Assembly: GCA_023139785.1 (NCBI GenBank)
Contig: JAGLMX010000048.1
Location: 1-5,533 of the forward strand
Length of the DNA stretch: 5,533 nucleotides
Reading direction: 5' to 3'
From: Candidatus Aenigmatarchaeota archaeon
GTDB lineage: Archaea; EX4484-52; B79-G9
The translations under genes were made by a program, and so were the position numbers. Positions within the stretch are counted from its first letter, which is position 1. Every line of letters starts with the position of its first letter. Positions 1 to 4,487 of the stretch are shown here, piece by piece. The notes under the pieces are model-generated. The model saw only the letters and a program-made list of their open reading frames with translations. It made no database searches and had not been told where the DNA came from.

Positions 1-106
1 GCAAATCAACCGATGCAGGCCCAATTTGGTCTTCATCCTCAAGAGGGCCAATAATGAGGTCTCCTTTTTGGATGCGCTCTTTTATGTCGCGGTCAGATAG
101 AATCAT
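1..106 (-). CDS. dcd: dCTP deaminase, N-terminal part (cut by window edge)
   Basis: Only the first 35 codons lie in the window. The translation begins MILSDRDIKERIQKGD and continues to a GPASVDL stretch. This matches the start of archaeal dCTP deaminases (MILSD-x-DI, then the G-x-x-S-x-D-L strand). The family converts dCTP to dUTP in pyrimidine nucleotide metabolism, and some archaeal members are bifunctional and also release dUMP. The catalytic region is outside the window, so mono- versus bifunctional cannot be decided. An in-frame ATG three codons upstream (113-115) would add MGC, but MILSD is the usual family start. A TATA box at 125-135 is centred about 24 nt from this ATG, which suggests a leaderless or nearly leaderless mRNA. 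A GGGGTG lies just upstream but is too close to act as a good SD. Confidence 0.88.
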   Translation of the reverse strand, partial: MILSDRDIKERIQKGDLIIGPLEDEDQIGPASVDL

Positions 107-124
107 ACACCCCATTTAGAAAGA

Positions 125-135
125 AAATTTATAAG
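125..135 (-). promoter_or_regulatory. TATA box for the dCTP deaminase gene
   Basis: On the minus strand the sequence reads CTTATAAATTT, a good archaeal TATA element. Its centre is about 24 nt upstream of the ATG at 106, so transcription should start at or within a few bases of the start codon. It lies in the 62-bp gap after the regulator gene, so dcd probably has its own promoter. Confidence 0.6.
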
Positions 136-168
136 GGCTTTGAATACATGCCAAGACGCCATTTATTT

Positions 169-1197
169 TCAGGCCTTCGTATTCATCACGCAATCAGGAA
201 AATAAGTGTATTTGTATTCCTTTAGAATGATTGTGAGTTTGTGGGACTTAAGGCCTGTTTTCAGGATGCTTCTCATCTTCATAATAACATTATTGAGTTC
301 GTCACTCGTTTTCGGCCTGATTTCAAACATAATGTCGTGCGTTCCCATGCATTTGTAATAGTAGGTCATATTAAGGTTGTTCAAAATATATGACTGCAAT
401 TTTTTCTCTGTGGTTTTGTTTAACTCATTTAATTTAAGCATGACCAAATACCAGCTATACCCAATGGATTTGGTCCCAGACCATGCACTGGGTCGGTATT
501 TTATTATCACATTATTTTTTTCCAGCTTTTTCAAGTGATGGCGCGCAAGCTCTCTGGAAATACCTGTTTTTTTTGCAATGTCTGCGACCGGCATCCTCGC
601 ATCATGCGACACCGTCTTTAATATCTGAAGGTCTATTGATGAAACAGAAACCTTGTTTGTATCTTTTTTTGGTATGCTTTGATATTCCTTGATTTTAAAC
701 GGCTCATATAAAAAAGGCAATGGTATTGTAACTTCCTGCTCAACAAAATCAATTGCATATTCAGCAATATGCGTCTTGAATTTTACCTCAATGCTTTTCA
801 TTAAGTTATTTGCTTCAATGTAATCTTTGACAAAAACTTTCAGCACAAGGTCATAAGTTCCTATGCATTTTAGCACCTGCGCAATGTTTGGGTGATTCGC
901 CATTAGCTTAATTATCTCTTCTTCAACGACATCATCAATATTTCTTAATCGGATGTTGATGAAATAAATCTGCCAGCCAAGTTTGCTTACATCAATAACT
1001 GTGTTAAAGCGAATCAATATTCTTTTCTCAATCAGTTTTTTTACCCGATAGTTTACAACTTCTTTGCTCAGGCCAACGCGCTTTGCAATGACTGAAAAAG
1101 GAAGCCTTCCATCATCAAATAATTCCTTTAATATTTTCCGGTCTTTTATTGAAAGGACATTTAACGGTATGTCGTAATCCTGATTGTTTGTGCTCAT
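169..1197 (-). CDS. Two-module Lrp/AsnC-family transcriptional regulator
   Basis: This 342-aa protein has two complete Lrp/AsnC-like modules in tandem. Module 1 has a winged helix-turn-helix at about residues 16-62 (recognition helix near 44-54), followed by a RAM-type ligand/oligomer domain at about 76-152 containing CIGTYDLVLKV (111-121). Module 2 repeats this: HTH at about 187-233, then a RAM-like domain at about 247-328 with CMGTHDIMFEI (283-293). Standard Lrp proteins are about 150 aa with one module, so this is a fused duplication and one chain may form an internal pseudo-dimer. It should act as a cytoplasmic DNA-binding regulator; its effector is unknown. The ATG at 1197 lies about 28 nt from a TATA box with no SD, so the mRNA is probably leaderless. 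It is divergent from the plus-strand gene at 1330, and autoregulation or control of that gene is inferred only. Confidence 0.9.
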   Translation of the reverse strand: MSTNNQDYDIPLNVLSIKDRKILKELFDDGRLPFSVIAKRVGLSKEVVNYRVKKLIEKRILIRFNTVIDVSKLGWQIYFINIRLRNIDDVVEEEIIKLMANHPNIAQVLKCIGTYDLVLKVFVKDYIEANNLMKSIEVKFKTHIAEYAIDFVEQEVTIPLPFLYEPFKIKEYQSIPKKDTNKVSVSSIDLQILKTVSHDARMPVADIAKKTGISRELARHHLKKLEKNNVIIKYRPSAWSGTKSIGYSWYLVMLKLNELNKTTEKKLQSYILNNLNMTYYYKCMGTHDIMFEIRPKTSDELNNVIMKMRSILKTGLKSHKLTIILKEYKYTYFPDCVMNTKA

Positions 1198-1220
1198 ATT
1201 TTAACAAATAGTCATTATTC

Positions 1221-1229
1221 TATATAAAT
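1221..1229 (-). promoter_or_regulatory. TATA box (with BRE) for the Lrp-like regulator
   Basis: The minus strand reads ATTTATATA, preceded by purine-rich AAAGGAAAG, a good BRE plus TATA pair. The centre is about 28 nt from the ATG at 1197, which predicts a leaderless transcript. Confidence 0.7.
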
Positions 1230-1254
1230 CTTTCCTTTTGATAAAAAATACAAG

Positions 1255-1268
1255 ATATAATTATATAT
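1255..1268 (+). promoter_or_regulatory. TATA region for the plus-strand small genes
   Basis: The plus strand has ATATAATTATATAT here. A TATA centre near 1258-1262 predicts a transcription start around 1285-1289. That coincides with the ATG at 1286 of the 14-codon ORF and gives a leader of about 40 nt for the 126-aa gene. It lies back to back with the regulator promoter, the two TATA elements being about 30 bp apart. Confidence 0.55.
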
Positions 1269-1285
1269 TCTATCAAACACTACTT

Positions 1286-1330
1286 ATGGATAACAACTAC
1301 AAAATAGTAGTTAAAAATGAGGTAATTTAA
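1286..1330 (+). CDS. Possible leaderless 14-aa leader peptide, stop overlapping the next start
   Basis: ATG at 1286 opens a 14-codon frame reading MDNNYKIVVKNEVI and ending with TAA at 1328-1330. The last A of this stop is the first base of the ATG at 1330 (TAATG), the classic arrangement for translational coupling. The SD of the next gene (GAGGT, 1319-1323) lies inside its last codons. The ATG sits about where transcription should start from the TATA region at 1255-1268, as in the leaderless genes elsewhere in the window. An inverted repeat (1295-1312) lies within it. It could be a regulatory leader peptide, a coupled micro-cistron, or chance; there is no homology evidence. The frame also contains no rare features that would prove coding. 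Confidence 0.35.
   Translation: MDNNYKIVVKNEVI
1295..1312 (+). repeat. Inverted repeat in the leader of the 126-aa gene
   Basis: AACTAC (1295-1300) and GTAGTT (1307-1312) are perfect complements separated by six bases. An upstream ACTACT (1279-1284) can pair instead with AGTAGT (1306-1311), so two mutually exclusive hairpins share one arm. The stem is weak (6 bp), just upstream of the SD at 1319-1323. It could be a DNA operator or an RNA element. Confidence 0.35.
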
Positions 1331-1710
1331 TGACTAATTTAACAACAGGCAGTTCAGTAGCAGATAACTATATAGACCAAATGATAGATCCACATAACCC
1401 AAACATAGTACACATTCCAAGAGACGACCCTAATTGTAACGAACGCATGACCGCTGCTTTGAAACCATATTTTGGTGAAAATGTTAATGTTATGCTAGAC
1501 GACCACGTGTTTCTTGGTTCTTTTCCGGACAAAACTAAGCTAGTGAACCTTGAAGAAAAGGGATTTTTTATTTTGGATGATACTGGCTACACATTAAACG
1601 CCGATACTATAAGCGCAATAACATTACAAGACCGAGATCAAACACCAATATTTTTGCGCACTTATGGAGACACAAATCAGGTTCCGGCATATCATATCAA
1701 CCCTCAATGA
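1330..1710 (+). CDS. Hypothetical protein, 126 aa, possible small beta-barrel
   Basis: I do not recognise this protein. It has no signal peptide or membrane segment and is rich in Asp and Asn, so it is probably cytoplasmic. Residues 1-42 look flexible (polar, with several Pro and one Cys at 36). Residues 45-100 form a more ordered block: LKPYFGENVNVMLDDHVFLG, then a loop, then GFFILDDTGYTL and ISAITLQ. This alternating pattern (strand, turn with D-D-H, strand with F-L-G, a charged loop, then two more strands) resembles an SH3 or Sm-like small barrel, but that is a weak inference. The start is well supported: GAGGT at 1319-1323 lies 6 nt before the ATG. The same ATG overlaps the stop of the possible 14-aa leader ORF. 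The gene is on the opposite strand to its conserved neighbours and is divergent from the Lrp-like regulator. Confidence 0.7.
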   Translation: MTNLTTGSSVADNYIDQMIDPHNPNIVHIPRDDPNCNERMTAALKPYFGENVNVMLDDHVFLGSFPDKTKLVNLEEKGFFILDDTGYTLNADTISAITLQDRDQTPIFLRTYGDTNQVPAYHINPQ

Positions 1711-1853
1711 ATTTGAATAAGGAATAGTCAGTCAATAATACAAAAACTCCAGATCATTTATGGAATAAATGCAATGGATCAACACCATCCATGCAAGTCG
1801 CTCAAAATATGTGAGTACAAACTTACGAGGTAACAATATTGGAGGTAGATGTT
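1711..1853 (+). other. Intergenic spacer with three consecutive hairpins
   Basis: This 143-bp gap between the two plus-strand genes holds three back-to-back inverted repeats. The first is CATTTAT (1755-1761) with ATAAATG (1765-1771) around GGA. The second is TGC plus ATGGAT (1770-1779, one unpaired A at 1773) with ATCCAT plus GCA (1787-1795). The third is GTGAGT (1811-1816) with ACTTAC (1821-1826), containing one G-U pair. No oligo-T tract follows, so these are not obvious terminators, and no clear TATA box was seen. The two genes may be co-transcribed, with the hairpins acting as RNA structure or processing sites. Confidence 0.4.
1841..1846 (+). promoter_or_regulatory. Shine-Dalgarno site that sets the start of the 61-aa gene
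   Basis: GGAGGT, a near-perfect anti-16S match, lies 7 nt before the ATG at 1854. This rejects the upstream in-frame TTG at 1839, because that start would place the SD inside the gene. The ATG at 1849 is out of frame and meets a stop within two codons. Confidence 0.8.
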
Positions 1854-2039
1854 ATGAATGCAAATGAAATTTATGTAGAATTGGATAAAATGTCTTTATA
1901 TGAGAAAGGTCGAGCCATACCTCCTTTAAAAGTCCTAACTAATGTGCACGAAATTCTAACTAATACAGAAGACAGAGAACCTGTAGGATTCTTGAAAAAG
2001 GCTCTTGAACTATACATTAATCATGAGGCACTTCCATAG
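1854..2039 (+). CDS. Hypothetical small protein, 61 aa
   Basis: I do not recognise this protein. It starts MNANEIYVELDKMSLYEKGR and looks mostly helical: a helix at about 4-18, a P-P turn at 23-24, a helix at about 25-36, an acidic loop (T-E-D-R-E, 38-42) and an amphipathic helix at about 44-57. No membrane segment, Cys cluster or known motif is visible. Its size and helical make-up would fit a small regulatory or antitoxin-like protein, but no partner toxin is evident, so that is not claimed. The start is set by the strong SD at 1841-1846. It lies 143 bp after the 126-aa gene on the same strand and may share its transcript. Its last 23 bases overlap, convergently, the end of the thioredoxin-like remnant on the other strand. 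Confidence 0.6.
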   Translation: MNANEIYVELDKMSLYEKGRAIPPLKVLTNVHEILTNTEDREPVGFLKKALELYINHEALP

Positions 2040-2235
2040 TTAGGAATTCATCAATAAGTTCTTGCTCATGAAAACCTCCGGTCTGAACTAATTTATTGTC
2101 AAGAGCGACCCGTGGTTTTTCATGAGATTGTGCTCTAAATATGGTAAGGCTGCTCATAACTGCATTTTTGAGCAATTTCTTTAGAACCACATAAAGAAGC
2201 ACAGCATCCACTAAAAAAGAACCAAAAAAATCCCT
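2017..2235 (-). pseudogene. Probable decayed thioredoxin-family gene
   Basis: The minus strand keeps thioredoxin-like pieces in two frames. One frame gives FLVD (near 2203-2214), resembling the strand before the active site. The adjacent frame gives CASLCGSKEIAQK (about 2165-2203), which lines up with the family's W-A-x-W-C-G-P-C-K-x-x-A-P-K, but with one codon missing and both Trp changed, so the CxxC is lost. Back in the first frame comes VMSSLTIF (cis-Pro replaced by Leu), then a tail with KLVQTGG and QELIDEFL like the last strand and helix of thioredoxin, ending at TAA (2017-2019). About 30 residues between active site and cis-Pro are absent. The evidence is from motif reading only. It could alternatively be noncoding spacer after eS1 with chance similarity. 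The oligo-T tracts at 2213-2230 fall in its upstream part. Confidence 0.42.
2213..2230 (-). terminator. Oligo-T terminator after ribosomal protein eS1
   Basis: On the minus strand T7 (2230-2224) and T6 (2218-2213) lie 22-39 nt after the eS1 stop at 2252. Consecutive T-tracts of this kind, without a strong hairpin, are the usual archaeal intrinsic terminators. Confidence 0.6.
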
Positions 2236-2251
2236 TAAAGCGCCCAAGAAA

Positions 2252-2869
2252 TTATTTCCGCGCAACCATACGCACTTCAACCGCGCGCACTGGATATACT
2301 TTTGACAAGCCAGAATAAACAGCTTTTGAGAAAACACCTGTATTTACTTCCTTAACAAAATCATCAAGATTTGTCTTTGCAGCCTGCTCATGTATCTTCT
2401 GGCTTATGAGTGCACGAAGGTCTTTCTTGACAGACGTATTCACGCGCCTGCGCGAGACCGTAAGTGTCTTCACAACAACACTGCTTTTGTCTGCAAGTAT
2501 TACAGGCTCGACATTGTCAATTCTTGATGACCACCGGCGCACTAGCCTTGCAACCTGCTCACGAACCATTTCCTGACCGGCATACGCTGTACGGGCTTTT
2601 CCGCCTTCCATGCCAACGATTTTAAGCTTAATTTTTGTCCTGTAGTCCCTGAAATTCCCTGTAAGGTCTGAAAGTGTCACAGACAGTTTCCTACCAACAA
2701 GAGTCTCTGGCTTTACAGCCGCAACAGATGCAATTTCCTTTTCACCAAACGCTGACGGAGAAATAACCGGATACCAGTTCTTTTTTGCCCAGCCAAGAGC
2801 CTTTGACTTTCTCTTTCCATCCTTGCCTGATCCGGATCCTTTTGAACTGTCTCTTGCTATATAAAACAC
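2252..2869 (-). CDS. rps3ae: 30S ribosomal protein S3Ae (eS1)
   Basis: This is the archaeal/eukaryotic small-subunit protein S3Ae (eS1), a component of the 30S platform near the mRNA exit. The family signature is clear: a basic N-terminal tail, WAKKNWYPVISP (27-38), the LVGRKLSVTLSDLTG block (57-71), RTAYAGQE (93-100) and LVRRWSSRID (109-118). About 205 aa is normal for the family. The start is odd. The frame is closed by a TAA at 2876-2878, and no ATG lies between that stop and the conserved core. The first standard candidate is GTG at 2869 (M-FYIARDSS). The fourth codon is ATA (2858-2860), followed by GCA AGA, so starting there would give the common MAR-type N-terminus, with GGTG (2867-2870) at SD distance of 6 nt. 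The GTG start has no SD. The gene appears to be transcribed alone, with terminator tracts after it. Confidence 0.92.
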   Translation of the reverse strand: MFYIARDSSKGSGSGKDGKRKSKALGWAKKNWYPVISPSAFGEKEIASVAAVKPETLVGRKLSVTLSDLTGNFRDYRTKIKLKIVGMEGGKARTAYAGQEMVREQVARLVRRWSSRIDNVEPVILADKSSVVVKTLTVSRRRVNTSVKKDLRALISQKIHEQAAKTNLDDFVKEVNTGVFSKAVYSGLSKVYPVRAVEVRMVARK

Positions 2870-2870
2870 C
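2867..2870 (-). promoter_or_regulatory. GGTG, possible Shine-Dalgarno for an ATA start of eS1
   Basis: AAAGGTG ends 6 nt before the ATA codon at 2860. If it is the ribosome binding site, translation starts at ATA (2860) and not at the GTG that forms part of this same motif. No comparable SD precedes the GTG. Confidence 0.4.
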
Positions 2871-2890
2871 TTTCGTTACAAAAACACGTA

Positions 2891-2953
2891 AAAAACGGGT
2901 TTTTAGTGGAATAAAAAAATAGTCCCCAATTCATTCAGAAAGGAACGGGTTCC
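2891..2953. promoter_or_regulatory. Two AACGGGTT dyads 50 bp apart upstream of eS1
   Basis: The octamer AACGGGTT occurs at 2894-2901 and 2944-2951, start to start exactly 50 bp. Each sits in a larger dyad: AAAAAC/GTTTTT (2891-2904) and GGAAC/GTTCC (2942-2953), each with a 2-base centre. The centre is too short for an RNA hairpin, so a DNA-binding site is more likely than an RNA one. The function is unknown. Confidence 0.3.
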
Positions 2954-2965
2954 ATCTCTTATTAA

Positions 2966-2978
2966 CTGTTATATGTAA
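2966..2978 (-). promoter_or_regulatory. Candidate TATA box for eS1
   Basis: The minus strand reads TTACATATAACAG. If used, transcription would start near 2945 and give an eS1 leader of about 75-85 nt. The match is modest, and an alternative T-rich element lies nearer 2909-2918. This is the best candidate but not a secure one. Confidence 0.3.
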
Positions 2979-2984
2979 TGCAGA

Positions 2985-3330
2985 AAAGCTTATTAAGCTT
3001 TCGAGCAATGAACGAATTATGCGGCTCGATTTTACTCCAAGAGCTGGAAATGAAGTCGCTTCCGCTCCAACATCCTAGAAAAGCATAGCTTTTCAGGATC
3101 ACCAAAATCAAGCATGATTTTGAGTGATCTCCAAAACAGAATTTTATGATGTGTTTTGTAGACCGCTCGCATTTCCCTGACACAAATTGGTTTGATGTCA
3201 GCATAAACTGTAAATCATAAGGTTCAGAAGCTACTCCAAGAGCTGGAAACCGCTCGCATTTCCCTGACACAAATTGGTTTGATGTCAGCATAAACTGTAA
3301 ATCATAAGGTTCAGAAGCTACTCCAATAAT
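2985..3330. repeat. Run of back-to-back imperfect hairpins in the eS1 upstream gap
   Basis: This part of the 514-bp gap between the radical SAM gene and eS1 is almost wholly built of adjacent inverted repeats. They lie at 2985-3001 (7-bp stem), 3001-3029 (TCGAGC/GCTCGA), 3041-3067 (4+4 bp with a bulged T), 3072-3099 (5+7 bp with a bulged A), 3097-3129 (6+8 bp with a bulged A at 3123), 3128-3162 (3+7 bp with one mismatch), 3177-3201 and 3264-3288 (6+4 bp with a bulged A; the two copies belong to the tandem repeat). Several share one plan: two short arm pairs separated by a single unpaired base on one side. They share little primary sequence. No oligo-T follows, so they are not plain terminators. 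A structured RNA, a processed spacer, or a recombination substrate are all possible. Confidence 0.5.
3162..3326. repeat. Tandem direct repeat, two identical 78-bp copies, period 87 bp
   Basis: 3162-3239 and 3249-3326 are identical over 78 bp, separated by nine bases (3240-3248). An 18-bp piece spanning the unit junction (TACTCCAAGAGCTGGAAA) occurs at 3232-3249 and again upstream at 3033-3050, so an older, diverged third boundary is present. The sequence GAGCTGGAA followed by CCGCTC also recurs (3041-3067 and 3240-3255). Each copy contains one imperfect hairpin (3177-3201, 3264-3288). The period is a multiple of three, which leaves a minus-strand frame open through both copies, but that frame has no SD or recognisable protein. 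Perfect identity implies recent duplication. Confidence 0.9.
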
Positions 3331-3383
3331 CATCTTGTATCATACTGGGGCGGTATCATCATTACCATGCAATATTGACGCGC

Positions 3384-4436
3384 TTAATATAAAATAGCTT
3401 TCTTCGATTTTATCGGCTCAACCTCGACATCAAAACAGTCATGCGCAGGGTTCTCAAGCACAATTGCCGCCCGAAAACCCGATTTTGCAGCGCGCTTGGC
3501 GTCCATTACAGAGCACTCTATTCGTCCGCGCCGAAACGTGTATTCTTTGCAAAGTTTTTTCGCATCATCCGTTGTAGCATCAAATATCACGCCCTTTCGA
3601 AGCAAACAACCCCGTGCAACAGTCTCATAAGGCTTTTTCATGTTCTTCGCGCGCAGCCCGAGGCGCTTATTATATTGGTAAACATCCTTTACACGGGAAT
3701 TGCAGAAGTGCAGTGAAATCTGCTTTGTGTTCGCCTGCGCCCAGTGCATGATTCGTTCTGCAGCCTCAAAACTTCCTGTAATTGAATTACAGAGGTTCCC
3801 GTCTGTATCAAACCCGCGCTTTCGCATTTCTGCGGCATTAAGCTCTGACATCTCAAGCTCGTTAAGGTTTACAAACTTTGCTTTTATCCCGTCAAGAAAT
3901 TTTATTATCGCCTTCAGTTTCTCCTCTTCACCGGGAATGACAGGAACCTCAGCGCCCACATCCATTTTTGTCAAAAGCGCAGGCAGTATAACTTTCGGAT
4001 CCTCCTGTATATGGTACCGTATTTCGTCAAGCCCTGCGCTTTCAAGCTTTGAGAGAACCTCTGGTGTTGCAAGCTCGCCGCTTGTGTAAAGGTGCGTATG
4101 AAATCTTTCGCCAAACTCAGCCTTAAGAATGCGAATATACTGCAAAGTGCGCTCAAGCCGTGACAACGGGTCGCCGCCTGTGACGCCTGCGCCTTTTGCA
4201 GAACACGCCCGTGCCTCATCAATTATGTCCTGATCTTTTTTGACAGGAACCTCGTTTGCAAATATATTGTCTGTGTTCTTCCTGTTCTCTGAAAGCGGGC
4301 AAAAAAAGCACGTGTTCGGGCATATGCCTGTTACAAACATGACAAGCTTTTCACCACGAATACACTGCCTGCATCCGTTAGGAAGCTCTCCGATAAATGT
4401 GCTTTCTGCCTTTGATTCTTTTATTTCACGAAGCAT
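3384..4436 (-). CDS. Radical SAM protein, COG2108-type (PFL-activase-related)
   Basis: This is a 350-aa cytoplasmic radical SAM enzyme of unknown substrate. The [4Fe-4S]/SAM motif CxxxCxxC is at C39, C43 and C46 (CPNTCFFCPLS). A GGDP at 87-90 (within TGGDPL) corresponds to the SAM-contacting GGE-type motif. A further pair, C22 and C25 (NGCRQCIRG), lies just before the KLVMFVTG strand. This N-terminal layout, and LNELEMSE at 191-198, match the archaeal proteins grouped as COG2108, annotated as related to pyruvate formate-lyase activating enzyme. More Cys residues (C245, C277, C308, C334) might bind an extra metal site, but this is not shown. The ATG at 4436 is about 25 nt from a TATA-like element with no SD, suggesting a leaderless mRNA. 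It lies 51 bp after the DUF4349 gene on the same strand. No partner substrate gene is visible. Confidence 0.87.
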   Translation of the reverse strand: MLREIKESKAESTFIGELPNGCRQCIRGEKLVMFVTGICPNTCFFCPLSENRKNTDNIFANEVPVKKDQDIIDEARACSAKGAGVTGGDPLSRLERTLQYIRILKAEFGERFHTHLYTSGELATPEVLSKLESAGLDEIRYHIQEDPKVILPALLTKMDVGAEVPVIPGEEEKLKAIIKFLDGIKAKFVNLNELEMSELNAAEMRKRGFDTDGNLCNSITGSFEAAERIMHWAQANTKQISLHFCNSRVKDVYQYNKRLGLRAKNMKKPYETVARGCLLRKGVIFDATTDDAKKLCKEYTFRRGRIECSVMDAKRAAKSGFRAAIVLENPAHDCFDVEVEPIKSKKAILY

Positions 4437-4454
4437 ACAGATTGTTAGAACTGC

Positions 4455-4466
4455 AAATATTTTAAG
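4455..4466 (-). promoter_or_regulatory. TATA box for the radical SAM gene
   Basis: The minus strand reads TTAAAATATTTG in the 51-bp gap. Its centre is about 25 nt from the ATG at 4436, which fits leaderless transcription independent of the upstream membrane-protein gene. Confidence 0.5.
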
Positions 4467-4487
4467 AAATCCCGCGCAAATACCCTG

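Noticed and set aside
483..692. Plus-strand 69-codon open frame inside the regulator gene
   Set aside because: Antisense shadow of the Lrp-like gene, with no motif or start signal.
1839..1853. TTG at 1839 as start of the small plus-strand gene
   Set aside because: It would put the strong SD (1841-1846) inside the coding region; the ATG at 1854 is 7 nt after that SD.
2017..2337. Minus-strand 106-codon open frame as an intact gene
   Set aside because: Its first part lies inside the eS1 gene in another frame and has no start signals. Only the part after the eS1 stop shows thioredoxin-like pieces, spread over two frames, so a pseudogene fits better.
3146..3201. C/D box guide RNA (C-box-like ATGATGT, CTGA at 3177, TGATGT near 3193)
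   Set aside because: The boxes are imperfect and wrongly spaced, and no terminal stem was found.
3200..3260. tRNA-like pieces (GTAGC-like and GGTTC-like motifs) in the repeat
   Set aside because: No acceptor, anticodon and T stems could be assembled at tRNA spacing on either strand.
3162..3326. CRISPR array
   Set aside because: There are only two long copies with a 9-bp gap, not short repeats with 25-40-bp unique spacers, and no cas gene is visible.
2985..3330. Integron attC sites or an IS200/IS605-type end
   Set aside because: The hairpin-with-bulge shape is suggestive, but no attC core consensus, integrase, Y1 transposase or target-site duplication was seen.
2962..3333. Minus-strand 123-codon open frame through the tandem repeat, encoding a duplicated 29-residue unit
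   Set aside because: It is open because the repeat period is a multiple of three. There is no SD, no clear TATA at leaderless distance, no recognisable domain, and the composition looks non-protein-like. The region is better explained by hairpins and repeats.
3700..4089. Plus-strand open frames within the radical SAM gene (also 3441-3716 and 4240-4491) and 3971-4222 on the minus strand
   Set aside because: Shadows of the well-supported radical SAM coding region, without motifs or start signals.
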